Assembly (NCBI GenBank): GCA_954871525.1
Contig: OX940867.1
Span: forward strand, 13,741,343 to 13,805,342
From: Parietaria judaica
Lineage: Eukaryota; Streptophyta; Magnoliopsida; Rosales; Urticaceae
Direction of reading: 5' to 3'
Length of the DNA: 64,000 bases
Shown: in pieces, positions 33,294-45,927 of the stretch
Numbering within the stretch: position 1 is the stretch's first letter
How the letters are laid out: each line of letters starts with the position of its first letter
Translations under genes and position numbers: made by a program
Notes under the pieces: model-generated
Database searches by the model: none
The model's input: the letters and a program-made list of their open reading frames with translations, nothing else
Told to the model about the DNA's origin: nothing

Positions 33294-34378
33294 AACTCCC
33301 TTTTTGGCTTTTTGTGGAACAATACGAGGCTGAACAGATCATGGAACCGGAGAATAAGATGAACCTTGTAGGATTTGATGATGTACATATGTTGATCTTG
33401 ATCTTGTTCTTCTTCTTCTTATTGACCATAATACTCTCCCCCTTTGTTTCACAATACAGCCAAAGGAGAGTCTCCATTCTTGATCATATTCCTCAACCGG
33501 TGAAGCAGGAATAGACGTTAAAAAATTATGAGAGGAACATATACGGTGACTATCTTCATTGGAGCCGAGAGGATGAGATGGCAGCGGAGCTAATACGGTT
33601 CCTCCAATGCTCAAGAGGCGGTTATCAATGGACTGCACAACCAATGACGATTCCAAATAAAGAAATGAGAAGCAACATCAGAGTAGGCAAATGGGGAGGC
33701 ATGATGAGACATCCAATGTAACTTTTGAAGCAGAATATGGGGAGGCATGAGCAGAGAACGAATGTTGACTTGAAAAACAGCCCCAACATGAAAAGAAAAA
33801 AAGAAAAAAAAAACAATGGCTAAACACGAATGTTCTCATAGCAGCCCTGAAAAAGATTAGCAAGTGAGTTTCACAAGCAGATTCCCCAAAAGAAAGAACA
33901 CACTCAATATTTTGATTTCTCATATGATACGTGAACAAAATATATGCCACGATCAATGTATAAAACCAATATGAAAAAATTTGAAGAGAAATACTAAACT
34001 TTGTAATGAAGAAACTCAATCACACATATTCAATCAAGATAGAAAAATGAGAGATTTTGAAATCTAAAAAACTTAGAAGAAATCCATGGTTTTAAAAGAC
34101 CAAATGTAAGGCCACAATGTAATCATCAATGCAAAATGACTTGAGAGAAAAATAATGCATTCACAAAATAAAAACTTTCAAAACCTATTACATGGAGAGG
34201 ATTTAAAAAAAAAACGAGATATAATTTGACAAATTACAACAAAATTCCCAAAAATTGAAAATTTTATTTTTTTGGAAAATTTGACCATAAGAATTAACAA
34301 AAGATAAAACATGACCAAAAAAAAACGAAGCACAAATAAATATTAGACAGAAAAATAAATGGCAAAGAAAGAAATAAC

Positions 34379-36305
34379 TTATGTAGATTGAAGATCAAAC
34401 TTCGGCAGATTCCCGCTATACTTTGTATTTCCATGAATGCTTTCCTGTCTAGAAATGTTAGACACATTTTTCCCGTTTTCATGCTCCGAAAAACCAAGGA
34501 CAATATTTTTCTTTGTATCACCAAATATGATTTGTCTTGTTGGAACCCATTCTCTTCTAAATTTTGCATTGCTTAAAACATTGGTCATTCCATTTTCATC
34601 ATCCTTCAAAAAAACATTTCTTCCCTCCACGAGACATTTGAAAAGCTTATTGCATTGGGAATCAACGTGACCAGAACATTTGCAAAACCTACAAACTCTC
34701 AATATTTGAAGGATCGAACTCCTATGGGCTTTGTGAAAGCTATGAGAATGTTTTGCAGAAGATGTTATACCAGATGTTCCAACACGAGATTCAATTTTAG
34801 AACCTGAACACATGTTTGATCTTTGACTATTTAAGATTTTGGGTTTGAAAATAGTAGCCTTTTGATCAGAGAAAGGTAAATGAAAGGGAGAGTACCCAAT
34901 ACCTGAATGATCACCGTTTACTTTTCCTTGGATGAGAATCTCATCAAGAGCCATATTTTCGGATTTGAATTTTGAGAGAAGGCTTTCTAGATAGTAGATT
35001 TTGGAATTCTTCTCCTCAATTTGAATTTCCAGAGATACAACTTGATTCTTTAAGCTTTCTACTTCAGCAATGTGACCTTCATTCTCAGAGGTAATGTTAG
35101 AAATCACAGATTTTAATTTTAAGATCAAGTCACGTACCTCTATCCATTTCTTGAACATTGTCTGATATAATGTTGTAACATCATCATGATTTGCCTCTTC
35201 ATCAGTTTTCACATCAGATTCATCATTTTCTGCAGATGCTTGAGTTGGAGGAGAACATGATGCAGAAAATGCGACATAATGACTTATATTACCGCATTCA
35301 TCATCGTCATCTGATTCATCATTGCTTAAACATGGGACATAAGACCTAGTTTTTTGTTTCTTGAGAGTATTTGCGCATTCCGATTGAATATGCCCAAAAC
35401 CGTCACACTCTCTGCATTGAATTCCACGACTAGGCTTTTTGATGTCGCTGGTTATGTTTTTCAAGTTTGAACTTCCACCATGCTCATTATTTCCTCCGGA
35501 TTTGCATGGGGGTCGACTATTTTCAAACCTCTTAAGCATCCTGCCAAAATTCTTGCCCAAATTCTTGGTTAATACTGCAAGATCAGAAACAGATTCAATA
35601 TCCTTATTTTGCAGCTCTTTATTCACAAAATTATTGAGAGTTATTCCTTTTTTCTCTTCTATTTTGAATCATGTTCATTTCATAAGTTTGTAAGGAGCCC
35701 ATTAGTTCATCAAGACTCATTCTTGAGACATCCTTTGCCTCTTCAATGGCAGCCACTTTAGCTCCAAACTTATCGGGGAGAGACCTGAGAGTTTTTCGAA
35801 CAAGTTTAACATCTGCATAAGTTTTACCAAGTTGATAAGCATGGTTAGAAATCTCCCTGATTTTTCCATTGAAGTCGGCAATAGATTCTTCATCGGACAT
35901 CCGCAAGTCTTCAAATTTTGATGCGAGCATTTGGAGTTTTGAAGAGCGGACGGAGCTGGTTCCCTCGTGTATATTTTGGAGAGCTTCCCAAGCATTTTTT
36001 GCTGTCTTACACGTTGATATGAGTTTGAATTGATTTTTATCAACGGCCGACACTATGGCATTGAGGGCACGCGAATTCGCAGGGGACGCATTCTCTTCGT
36101 TAGTAGTCCACGTCTCTGCAGGTTTCTCAACTTCAACTCCGTCATCATTCATGATTCATGGAGGGGACCATCCTTTCACGAGCATCGGCCAAGCTTTAGC
36201 ATCAATTGCTTGAATGTAAATTGTCATCCTTGCCTTCCAATATGAGTAGTTCGTTCCGTCAAGAATGGGAGGGCGAATAATGAGCACCGTTTCCTTGCTT
36301 CCCAT
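34379..36305 (-). pseudogene. Gag of gag-only copy 2, stop and frameshift
   Basis: Start ATG at 36305 (MGSKET...). A TGA follows at about 36162 after GWSPP. The frame continues from 36152 to 35631 (WEALQNIHEG, LQMLASKFEDLRM, TLRSLPDKFGAKVAAIEEAK). After a frameshift near 35630, 35626-34379 encodes the knuckles CRECDGFGHIQSEC and CRFCKCSGHVDSQC and the family-specific tail (WVPTRQIIFGD, SEHENGK). It aligns along its whole length with the intact Gag at 22471-24297. Confidence 0.9.
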
Positions 36306-36372
36306 GATGTGTGTGAGATGACTTGATCGAATTCACTGTCTTTGACACCAAAGAAATAACACCAGTGAACCT

Positions 36373-36384
36373 GCTCTGATACCA
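36373..36384 (-). other. primer binding site, gag-only copy 2
   Basis: Plus-strand GCTCTGATACCA, complement of the initiator Met tRNA site, two bases from the right LTR. Confidence 0.9.
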
Positions 36385-36386
36385 AT

Positions 36387-37098
36387 TGTAAAAGTCAGTT
36401 CTCACAGTTTATGTTATATGCGATGTTAGAACATAATTTTAAACATAAACAGAACACGGGATTTTTAAGTAACCCAGTTCGCAAAATCCCATGTTGAATA
36501 ATCTACTGTGGGGAGCACTAGTTCAGATTAATCAACTAAAATGTTATAGAAGATTGTTACAATATGAATATTCAATATTAAATAAACATGAAAAAGGCTC
36601 TCCCTTGATGTTGTAACGTGCTGAACAACACAGTTCTTCTTCAGCTTCCGATTGATTAACGCTGCAAGATCCCCTTGCAAGAACGTCTTGACTGAACTCC
36701 CTTCAGCCTTCAAGTGCTTGAACGACGTCCATCTTCTCCCAAGATAAAGTTTCATATCAGACCAAGAGCATATACAAGAGAAGTCCTTCTCTTTCCTTGC
36801 AGCACTACAGTGGTCAACAACAGAGGGTAAAAGAGTCCACCTTTGCAAACCAAACCTTTATCTTCCCTTTCTAGAAAACCATCGGTAGGATTCTTGAGGG
36901 AAAAAATGGGCAAACTTGTTTCTAGCTTTCACATGAGCAAGTCAGGACAAGACACCCTTTTTGCTAGCCTTTACCAAAGCAGGTAAAAGGAAAAGGTGAG
37001 ACTACTCGAGATATTAAGTCAATAGGAGTAGAGTGGAGTCCAAGGTCAAAGCCTACTCATAAAAAGTAATTTGTTCCACAAACATGACGTGTATTCAT
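36387..37098 (-). repeat. 5' LTR (right), gag-only copy 2, with deletions
   Basis: Starts TGTAAAAGTCAGTTC. Relative to the left LTR it lacks about 40 bp behind CTTCTCCCAAG and a further piece near 37058. Its outer end is followed by a 52-bp tandem duplication: AAAGTAATTTGTTCC at 37063 and again at 37115. Confidence 0.75.
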
Positions 37099-37166
37099 AA
37101 AAAACGACCATACTAAAGTAATTTGTTCCACAAACATGACGTGTATTCATAAAAAACGACCATACT

Positions 37167-37647
37167 TTTATCATGAGGGTCTCTATTTAACGAATTTCCA
37201 TTACCTTAACTAAATGAATAAATATAAAAACTTTGAATCACACTAACATGCAGTAATTTTAGACTTGATTTATCGATTAAGCTAAAGCTCGCTATCAAGT
37301 CGTACGATAAATCAAACAAAAGCATAACCTCGTAGCAAAATTATTTCAAGAAAAACATCTATTGACAATAATCAGTACATTCTCTAATATCTGACCACAT
37401 AAAAGGAATTTTTTTATTATTTTTTTTGAAGGACCACATAAAAGGAATTTCAAGGAGCAACTAAGGTGTAATTATTCTACTCAAATTCATCTGATAATGA
37501 AAATAACTGGCCAATTCGGATAATATGAACTATGAAGTTAATACGTGTGGGGCTCACTTCAATTATACCAAACTTCAATAACATGTCACATGCAAACATA
37601 TTGCAAATAATAATCATTCTTGAAGATATAACTATTAACAGAACAAG

Positions 37648-37680
<33 letters not shown>
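37167..37680. other. unassigned AT-rich DNA ending in an (AT)n microsatellite
   Basis: No gene seen. An AT dinucleotide run (about 37651-37679) is the target of the solo LTR that follows. Confidence 0.5.
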
Positions 37681-37681
<1 letters not shown>

Positions 37682-38428
37682 GATGCCGGCATAATCCTCG
37701 GATGTTCCGAGAGGCGCTTGAAAGGACGATCTAGAAAGATTAGAATGCAAGCTAGGAAGAGGCATCCCGAAAAGAAGAGACGCTCCCGCACCTGTAAAGT
37801 CCGAGATGTGTGCCCAAAAAGACATCTGGAAAAGGGCTTCCGCGAAGATCCCAACTTTGACCGGTCGTATATTTTGACTCGAGTGTCCGATTTGTGCGTT
37901 CTTCGTACCGAATCGAAGTATGACAGGGGAATTTCTGCCCAGATTTGAACTCCAGAGGCCAAAAATCCGACGTCGTATTTTTAGCGAATTTTCATAATTT
38001 GTCTTTTTATTTTACAATTTTTTCTAATTGTTATTTTTGTTGTCAATTCGTTCTAGGAAAACTACATGTCGTTCTCTATTAGGGTTCTCTTGGTGCACTA
38101 TATAAGCATCATTTTGTGGCATCACTTTGTGTTTTGTAAAGGAGGTTGATGAAATGAAAAACTGAAACTTTGTGTTTCTCTCCCGAAATCCGAGAGCCTC
38201 GTGAACGAGCATCGGGTTTGATGTCCGAGAGCCAGTATTCGTGCGCAAATGAAACGTGATTCATGCTCAGAGTCTAGCATTGATGGGCGAATCAATAGAC
38301 GAAGGAAGGTTTTTCGATTGAGTATTCGTGCGCGAATCAACGACCGAGAATGACTATCCTGTAACTTTTCTATCCTTTTTGGTTGGAAGATCGGTCTCCG
38401 ATTTTCTCTGTAGCTTCCGCCTGCATCA
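37681..38428 (+). mobile_element. solo LTR, 748 bp, TSD TATAA
   Basis: Ends TGATGC...GCATCA are perfect 6-bp inverted termini. The TSD TATAA is at 37676-37680 and 38429-38433. A TATA box (ACTATATAAGC, about 38098-38108) lies in the right half. Strand is inferred from that box. No primer site or internal region is present, so this is a solo LTR left by recombination. The superfamily cannot be told; no other copy is in the window. Confidence 0.85.
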
Positions 38429-38433
38429 TATAA

Positions 38434-38655
38434 CAATTCGATAAGTATTTTAAACTAGATGACCCATACATGTTAAACACATCAAATTATAAACACTCAT
38501 ATAGCAAATGTTCATAATGTAACTCAATCATAGTTAAAGATATCAGACCAATAGTATTGAAGAATGTCATTTTTAATTTTTAATTTAAAGATATCAGACC
38601 AATGTTCATAATGTAACTCAATCATAGTTAAAGATATCAGACCAATATATCTATC
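38434..38655. repeat. duplicated 45-bp segment
   Basis: AATGTTCATAATGTAACTC and what follows to ATCAGACCAAT occur at 38507 and 38601, 94 bp apart. No gene. Confidence 0.8.
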
Positions 38656-39085
38656 CTGGGGCGGAGCTACTTAGGCCCGAACGGGAGCGGCCGCCCCCAC
38701 TTGATACAAACGCGTTATTTTTAATTTTAAAAAAAATTATACAATTTTATCAATATATATAATGTATCATAATTATCTCAAATTTATACTTTGGTGTAGT
38801 GAATATCTAAGTTCAATTTTAATCCTCTCTTCCCAGGAGAACAAGGTTCAATTCCTATAACTCTCATTTTTTTTAAATATATTTATGATCTCTCTATATT
38901 AGTACTAATATTTTCATATGAAGATTATTTTATTATATATTAAGTAATAATATTTATACAATTGTATCACTAAAAATTTATCGCAAAAATTAATCATAAA
39001 AAATACTTTTTGTATCATATCATATTCTAAAAATTCCGACTTAATTTTTTCGCCTCCTCTTGTAGAAATCCTAGCTCCACCCATG
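38656..39085. mobile_element. MITE-like element, hAT-type, 430 bp (tentative)
   Basis: Imperfect terminal inverted repeats: CTGGGGCGGAGCTA at the left and the complement CATGGGTGGAGCTAGG at the right. Possible 8-bp target copies are TATCTATC (38648-38655) and TATTCATC (39086-39093), with two mismatches. AT-rich inside, no ORF. The ends resemble those of the element starting at 39100. Confidence 0.55.
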
Positions 39086-39135
39086 TATTCATCTATATAC
39101 AGGGGCAGATCCACGGCCAATGCTAGGGTGGTCGT

Positions 39136-39931
39136 TGTTAAGGTCGGATTTGGTCAAATCCATCCTCAACACAACTCGTGTCGTTTTGTCCATAAACGAC
39201 ATGAGGGAGGCGAGGAAGTTCACCAGCGAAGAGGGAGTTATCCCCGAGGAAGGACATCCCCGAGGAGGAATACCCCGAGGAGGTTCATCAGCGAGGGGAC
39301 GCAGCCACGCGAGCAAGCGGGTCGCGATGAAGCGTCCCATCACGACTCGACGAGGAACTTCGTCATGATGATTATGCAGAGCCCGGTGAAAGCCGAAGAG
39401 ACGTTCATTTAATGAAGCCGACCTACTCACTCGATGAGAGCGTCAGCGACGGAGGCCTGCAAAGCCGAATGACGGCTGACGAGACGCGCATTTAATGCGG
39501 CGCACCTACCCATTACGGCAGCATGCTCGGAGGTGACATAAAGTGAGGATAAACCCCGCTGCCTTCAAATCACGTCAGAGAGTGATGATTAAAGAGGAAA
39601 AAGGCGGGAAGGATAGAAGGGGAAAGTATTGTAAACTCTATAAAAGGCAAGATAAGCCTCATTTTGTAGGGGTTGTGTGGTTCGAACAAAAGGGAGAGAA
39701 AAAAGACTCAGCAAAGGCAAGAAAAAGAGATCTTGTAATAGAAAAAGGCCGCAGAAAAAGAATTATCGGAGGCTCATGATCCTTCATCTGTCCAGCTATT
39801 TAACGGAAGAAAACCGAGCTCATTTCGGAAATCATAATAAAACAGAGATACTCATCATTTGCTGTCATTTTATTTATTATTTGATGATTGTCTTTGTGAC
39901 TTGAAAAGGGTGGTGAAAAACCCCCTCTACA
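39136..39931 (+). repeat. 5' LTR, Tat element 2
   Basis: Starts TGTTAAGGTCGG and ends CCCCCTCTACA. TATA box CTATAAAAGG at about 39638-39647 and a possible poly(A) signal AATAAA near 39836. Confidence 0.95.
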
Positions 39932-39934
39932 GTT

Positions 39935-39952
39935 TGGCGCCCACCATGGGGC
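39935..39952 (+). other. primer binding site, Tat element 2
   Basis: TGGCGCCCACCATGGGGC, three bases behind the 5' LTR. It is likely complementary to a tRNA 3' end other than initiator Met; Arg tRNA is the usual primer for related elements (established for the lineage, not tested here). Confidence 0.8.
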
Positions 39953-39996
39953 TTTCTTTTCTTTCTAACTCACAGCCAGGAATTTGAAGGAACGAG

Positions 39997-40936
39997 ATGT
40001 CGACTAGCGATAACGTCATCACCGTAGAAGGGGACGCAGTCTTAGCCATGGAGAGACTCCGGGAGCAGCTGGCCGAGGCCAACGCGAGGGTGATGGAGGC
40101 AACACGGGTGGCCGAAGAGGCGGCCAAGAAGGCAGAGGAGCAGGAAGAGCGGAACGGACAACTTACTGCCCTTCTGGAGCGGGCGAGTCAAAGAAGAGAA
40201 GGTCCGGAGAGCACGATCGTGGGATCATCAGCTCGGGGAGCGGTTGGAGTAACGGCTGAGGGAGAGCAAGGCAACCTGACGCCTCAAGCGCTGGCGATCG
40301 TTAGGGATCTCTTCAATGCCGCCGGCGAATGCGACAAACCCGCCGGGAAGCTTAACAACCACCATAGCGGAAACAATCCAATAGGAGGTCCAGAGAGCGA
40401 TGAGGGAGATATCCTCAAGCATGGAGGCGAAGATGGGGTACGTAGCCTCGCAGGTGCATAAAGCCACGAGCGCGGCGCCCGAGATCGATAGGTTGGTGAA
40501 GGAGGCCAGGGTGACGCCTTTCTCGGCAAAGATCCACGGTGTGGTGCTAGGAGAATTGCCGAAGGTCAGGCTCTCGCAGTACAGAGGAACTTCGGACCCA
40601 AACACCCACGTGAAGTCATTTCGGATCGCCACAGAGCGCGTGGGCGGCGAGGAAACGAAGCTGGAGGCCATACTGTGCCACCTCTTTGTCGAAAGCTTGC
40701 AGGGCCCGGCGAGCGACTGGTTTGCTAAGCTACGATCGGAATCCATAGGCGACTCTGATGAACTCGTCACTTGTTTCCTGCGGCACTATTCGATGTACGT
40801 CCAGAACGAGGCAACCGTTACGACTCTGTGGAACCTTTCACAGGGGCGAGAAGAAACCCTCCGACAATACGTCGGAAGGTTCAAAGACGTCATGGTCAAA
40901 ATCCAGGGGCTCGATAGCGTCGTCGTGAGGAGTTAA
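39997..40936 (+). pseudogene. gag, capsid part, frameshifted
   Basis: ATG at 39997 (MSTSDNVITVEGDAVLAMERL) opens a coiled-coil-like N-terminus in the same frame as pol, which stops at 40461. The capsid core (GPASDWFAKL, FLRHYSMYV, LWNLSQGREETLRQYVGRF) is in the +1 frame at 40400-40936. The pol frame resumes at 40942 with RPLAIEDALHRATLFM. So there are two frame changes, and the second probably includes a small deletion because residues expected between VVVRS and RPLAIED are missing. Confidence 0.85.
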
Positions 40937-40941
40937 TAAAA

Positions 40942-42468
40942 ATGCGCCCGTTGGCGATCGAGGATGCGCTCCACAGGGCGACGCTCTTCATGGAAATAGA
41001 AGAGGAGACTTTGGCCCAGAGGAAGATCCACGAAGGTGGAAGCAAGGGAAGGCAGCATGGAAAGAGGGAAGGTGGGGACGGAGGAGATGCCTCATCATCC
41101 CGAGCGAGGAAGGGAGAAGAAGACCGAAGAAATCCCGGTGAACGACGAGGTCGGGAAGCTCCAAGGCAAGAAGTGTATCACGTTGACGAGCGCAAAGATC
41201 GCGACTATGATCGAAGAGACCGCTACCAAGGAGGATCCTCGGAAGACCGAGGACGATTCCCTGATTATCGAGGAGGATCCTCGGAAAGCCGAGGACGATT
41301 CTCCGATGATCGGGGAGGACCCTCGGAAAACCGAGGACGCTACCCCGACGATCAAGGAGGATTCTCGGGAGACCGAGAACGGTACCCCGATGATCGAGGA
41401 GGATACCCGGGGAACCAGGGAGGGTTCTCTAACGACCAAGGAAGATCTTCTGGAAACCAAGGGGGATCCTCGAGGTCTGGAGGCCGAGGGGGTTTCTCGG
41501 GAGGCCGAGGAAGTTTCGGGCCAAAATTTTGGCCAAAAGATATGAGCAAATTCTGTGATTACCATAACTACAATGGCCACGCCACTGAAGATTGTGCCAT
41601 GCTGAAGAAGGAGCTCCAGAGAAGATACGCGACAGGGGACTTCAGGGACTTCGCATACAAACCTCCCGTGCCTTGGAATAATGGGAACAGGGCATGGCAG
41701 GGCCGGCAAGAAGAACCTACGAACGATGAGAAGGACGGCCGAGACGGGGCAAAAAGGAACCTGGCAATCGAGCCGCCACCGGCGAGGCATAGCGAGGAAG
41801 ACCGACCGGCCTCGAGAACGAGAATCGAGGTAATCATGGGCGGATCACGATTCTGCGAGGATTCGGTTAACAGCATAAAAGCTTTCCAGCGGAGGGGGAA
41901 GGAGCACGGTCAAGAAGACGTGAAGATGGGCGCCGCAGGCGCAAGAATAGAATTTGTGGAGAATGAGGATTGCGCAGACATGCACGACGATGCTCTGGTC
42001 CTCGAACTCAGCGTCGGAGGGTGTGAGGTTTGCCGCATCCTCGTCGACAACGGAAGCTCGGTCGACGTCATTTTTTATGAATGCTTGACGAAGATGGGCA
42101 TCGAGGGACTCGCGATAGGAGGACGACCCCGCAAGGTGTCAGGTTTCAATGGGGATGTCGCCGTCTCGATGGGGACAGTACACCTCCCGGTCCGCGCAGG
42201 GAGCATCAACCGGATGACGGAGTTCATGGTGCTAAACGTCCCGTCGCATTTCAACATTATCCTGGGGAGACCTTGGATCAACTCCATGAGGGCCGTGCCG
42301 TCAACCTATCACCAAAGCATAAAGTTCCCGGGAAGGAGAGAGGGGGAAGTCGAGGAGCTCAAAGGAAGCAGGGACGCATACCGGATCTGCTACATGATGC
42401 ATCACAAGTCGATGACTGCCGAGAAGGGAACCAAGCAGACGGAGAAGGGAGAGCCGGCCGGATTTTAG
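40942..42468 (+). pseudogene. gag C-terminus and aspartic protease
   Basis: The first part carries about a dozen Gly/Arg/Asp-rich repeats of roughly 11 residues (about 41225-41510, e.g. DRGGSSEDRGRFP). A zinc-binding motif of the form C-x2-H-x4-H-x4-C follows (CDYHNYNGHATEDC, about 41551-41592), the variant usual for Tat elements. The protease active site is LVDNGSSVDVIF (42040-42075), with a flap region ILGRPWI further on. The frame ends at TAG 42466-42468 but is otherwise continuous with pol. Confidence 0.88.
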
Positions 42469-45400
42469 CAATTAGCGACGCCCGCCCCAAGGTTTTCCGG
42501 GCGGAGTGAAGGGCGGGGGAAGAGCGTCGGTAGCACAGCCAGGGTTCTTAGCACGGAAGACGTCGAGGCTCGGGGCGCCGAAGAAAGAAAGGGAGGAGCG
42601 CAGATCGAAGGAGTGGAGCGAGTTTGCATCGACGAATCCGATCCTACTCGGACGGTCGGAATAGGCGCGGAGCTCGATCCGGATACCAAGGCACAACTAA
42701 TCAATTTCCTCAAGAGGAACCGGGGGAGTTTCGCTTGGTCTCACGAGGACATGCCAGGGATCTACCCCTCGGTAACAGCTCATCGCCTCAACGCCGACCC
42801 AAGGCACAAGCCCGTCGTACAGAAAAGGAGAAAGATGGCCCCCGATAGAAACAAGATCATCAACGACGAGGTGGATAAGCTGCTCTCGATGGGAACCATC
42901 CGAGAGGTAAAATATCCCGAATGGCTGGCTAACACAGTCGTCGTAAAGAAGAAGAATGGCAAATGGCGAGTTTGTGTGGACTTCACCGACCTCAACCGAG
43001 CCTGCCCGAAGGATAGTTTCCCGATGCCGCATATAGATCGCCTCGTCGAAGCCACCCACGGCTACGAGCTTCTCAGCTTCATGGATGCGTATTCCGGATA
43101 CCACCAGATTAGGATGCACCCGGAGGATGAAGAGAGGACCGCCTTCGTCAGCGAGAGAGGCACGTACTACTACAAAGTCATGCCCTTCGGACTGAAGAAC
43201 GCCGGAGCGACTTATCAAAGGCTGGTGACCAAGATGTTCCACAAGCAGATCGGGAAGAGCATGGAGGTGTACATTGACGACATGGTTGTCAAATCCCTGA
43301 AAGCGGCGGCGCACGTTGAGCACCTGGAAGAATGTTTCGAGATTCTAAACCTGCACGGGATGAAGCTGAATCCCACTAAGTGCACCTTCGGTATGTCCTC
43401 GGGAAGATTCTTGGGCCACATGGTCACTCGGCGAGGGGTCGAAGCCGACCCCGAGCAAATCGAGGCAATCAAGAGCATGCCCTCGCCCAGAAATCGAAGA
43501 GAGATTCAGAGACTGACCGGGAGGATTGCTGCTCTAAACCGATTTATCTCGCGATCGGCCGACAAAACCCTTCTTTTCTACGAACTATTAAGGAAGAACA
43601 AAAAGTTTGAGTGGACCGAGAAATGCGAGGAAGCCTTCCAGGCGCTGAAGTCCTACTTGTCATCGCCGCCCGTTATGACGAAACCAAGACCGGGGGAGCC
43701 ATTATACTTATACATCGATGTGTCTGATCACGCGATCAGCCAAGTGCTTGTGCGAGAGGAGGATGGGGAGCAGAGGCCAGTCTCCTACATCAGCAGGAAA
43801 CTCCTCGACGCCGAGACGAGATACCCTCAACCCGAGAAACTTGCTCTGGCAGTATACGACGTATCGGAGAGACTGAAGCATCACTTCCAAGCCCACACCA
43901 TCGTTGTCATGACCGACAGACCCATCCGCACTATCATCCACGGCCCGAGCCAGTCGGGAAGGGTCACGAAGTGGTCTATAAAGCTGGGAGCGTACGACAT
44001 TGAGTACAAGCTTCGGACAAGCCTCAAGTCTCAAGTGCTCGCAGACTTCCTCATCGAATTTCCAAAGGATCCGGTAGACCCGGGCGACAAAGCCGGCATC
44101 TGGAAGCTACAAGTCGATGGATCCGCTACAGCGCAAGGATCTGGGGTAGGGATCAGGATCACCTCCCCTAGGGGAGACGTGATAGAAAAAGCCTGTCGTC
44201 TCGCATATCGCTCCACCAACAACGAGTCGGAGTATGAGGCGCTCATCATCGGGATGCAATCATCCTTGGCAATCGGGGCGAAAAACTTGCATGCTTTCTC
44301 GGATTCGCAGCTGGTGGTGAAGCAAGTGAACGGGGAATAAGAGAAAAACGACGAGCGAATGGAGGCTTACGCAGGAGTGGTCGAGGCTCTATCAAGGAAA
44401 TTCGACTACTTTAGCCTGACACAGGTGACGCGGGGAGACAACACTCACGCCGACGCGCTGGCAGGCCTGGGTTCTACGACTGAAATCGGAGAGCTAAGGT
44501 CTGTCACGGTAGAAACGGTGGAGAAACCGAGCATCCGGAGAGAGGAGGGCCCAGCAAAGAAGAAAGCTAGAGGAAAGGAAGAAGCCGAGGAGGCAAATGC
44601 GGGCGAGGCCAACATAAACGAGATCGAACAAAGCGAGGACGAGGAAGGGGAGCGGGGAGTTGTGGATGACGATGAAGCAGAAGATTGGAGGACGCCCCTC
44701 CAAAGGTACATCCTTGAAGGAACGCTGCCCGAAGACCCGCAAGAATCCCGAAAGATCAAGTAAAAAAGTTCCAGGTACACCGTCCTCGACAACATACTTT
44801 ACAGAAGAAGCTTCGCAGGTCCCTACCTAAGATGCCTTGGCAAAAGGGAGGCCGAATACGTCATGCCGGAAATCCATAGTGGGGATTGTGGAAATCACTC
44901 TGGCGGGCGATCCTTGCTCGGAAAGACTAAGCGGCAGGGTTTCTTTTGGGAAACCATTGTCGCTGATTGCATCAACCATGCTAAGAGGTGCGAAAAATGT
45001 CAGCGGCACGCGCCAGCAATCAACTGCACGGCTGAAGAGCTCTCAGTGGTCTCGGTTCCTTATCCTTTCATGAAGTGGTCGATGGACATCGTCGGTCCTA
45101 TGCCCGTCGGCCCACGACAGAAGAGGTTCATGCTCGTCGTCACGGATTTCTTCACCAAATGGACGGAGACGGAAGCATACGCCAACATCAAGGACTCCGA
45201 TGTCGAGAGCTACGTTTGGAAGAACGTGATTACTCGCTTCGGCTTACCCCGGGAGATAATCGCCGATAACGGGTCCCAGTTCATCTCGAAGAGGTTCGGG
45301 GATTTCTGCAAGCGGTGGAGAATAAAGCTCAACACATCGACTCCACGGTACCCCCAAGGCAACGGGAACGCCGAGGCGGTCAACCGAACCATCGTCGACA

Positions 45401-45927
45401 ACATCAAAAGGAGGCTCGGCAAAAAGAAAGGACTGTGGGCGGACGAGCTACCAGGAGTGCTATGGGCTTATCGGACCACCCCCCATTCCGCGACAGGCGA
45501 GATGCCTTTCGCCTTGGCCTTCGGAGTGGAAGCTGTGATCCCAGCAGAGGTTGACATTCCAAGCCTCCGTCGAACGCTGGCCCCTAGCCGCGAAGAGGAT
45601 AACGAGCAGGGTCTCCTCCATCAGCTCGACCACATCGACGAGAGGCGTGAGCAAGCAAGCACGCACGTGGCCAACTATCAGAACACGATCGCGCGTTTTT
45701 ACAACAAGAAAGTGCGCCCAAGAAGATTCAGAGTCGGGGAAATGGTCCTCCGACGAGTTTTCCAGAATACAGCCGAAGCAAATGCCGGGAAGCTGGGGCA
45801 AACCTGGGAAGGCCCCTACATGGTTACCAATGTCATCAAACCGGGAGTCTATGAGCTCAAGAATACGGAAGGAGCAAAAGTAATGCGGAGTTGGAACGTG
45901 AAACACTTGAAAAAGTTCTACCAGTAG
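42469..45927 (+). pseudogene. pol: RT, RNase H, second RNase H, integrase, with two in-frame stops
   Basis: RT includes WRVCVDFTDLNRACPKDSFP and YIDD at 43270-43281. The first RNase H is near 43700-43950 (YIDVSDHAISQVL, YPQPEKLALAV). The second, archaeal-type RNase H starts at LQVDGSATAQGSG (about 44107), with ESEYEALIIG and SDSQLVVKQVNGE, directly followed by TAA at 44338. The same frame continues (44341-44760) with an acidic Lys/Glu-rich linker to TAA at 44761. Integrase follows without frame change: an HHCC finger (IHSGDCGNHSGG, CEKCQRHA) and a core with TDFFTKWTETE, ADNGSQF and GNAEAVNRTI, ending SWNVKHLKKFYQ. No start is assigned because pol is expressed from the gag frame. Confidence 0.92.

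Larger units (their letters stand above)
32505..37098 (-). mobile_element. gag-only copia-type retrotransposon, copy 2, decayed
   Basis: Same organisation as 21600-26217 on the opposite strand: LTR, primer site, gag only, non-coding part with two polypurine tracts, LTR. The LTRs differ more: the left one is 789 bp, while the right one is shorter by internal deletions and its outer edge (about 37098) is altered. Gag is broken. No clear TSD could be fixed because of the damaged right edge (AAAAT on the left, A-rich on the right). It is older than copy 1. Confidence 0.88.

Noticed and set aside
37532..37948. 138-codon frame reading through the AT microsatellite
   Set aside because: Crosses the boundary of the solo LTR at 37681 and encodes IY repeats from the AT run; not a gene.
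41095..41790. 231-codon minus-strand frame of Ser/Pro/Val repeats
   Set aside because: Reverse reading of the Gly/Arg/Asp repeats of gag; the repeat keeps the other frame open by chance.
44445..44795. Minus-strand Ser-rich frame in the pol linker
   Set aside because: Mirror of the acidic Lys/Glu-rich linker on the plus strand.
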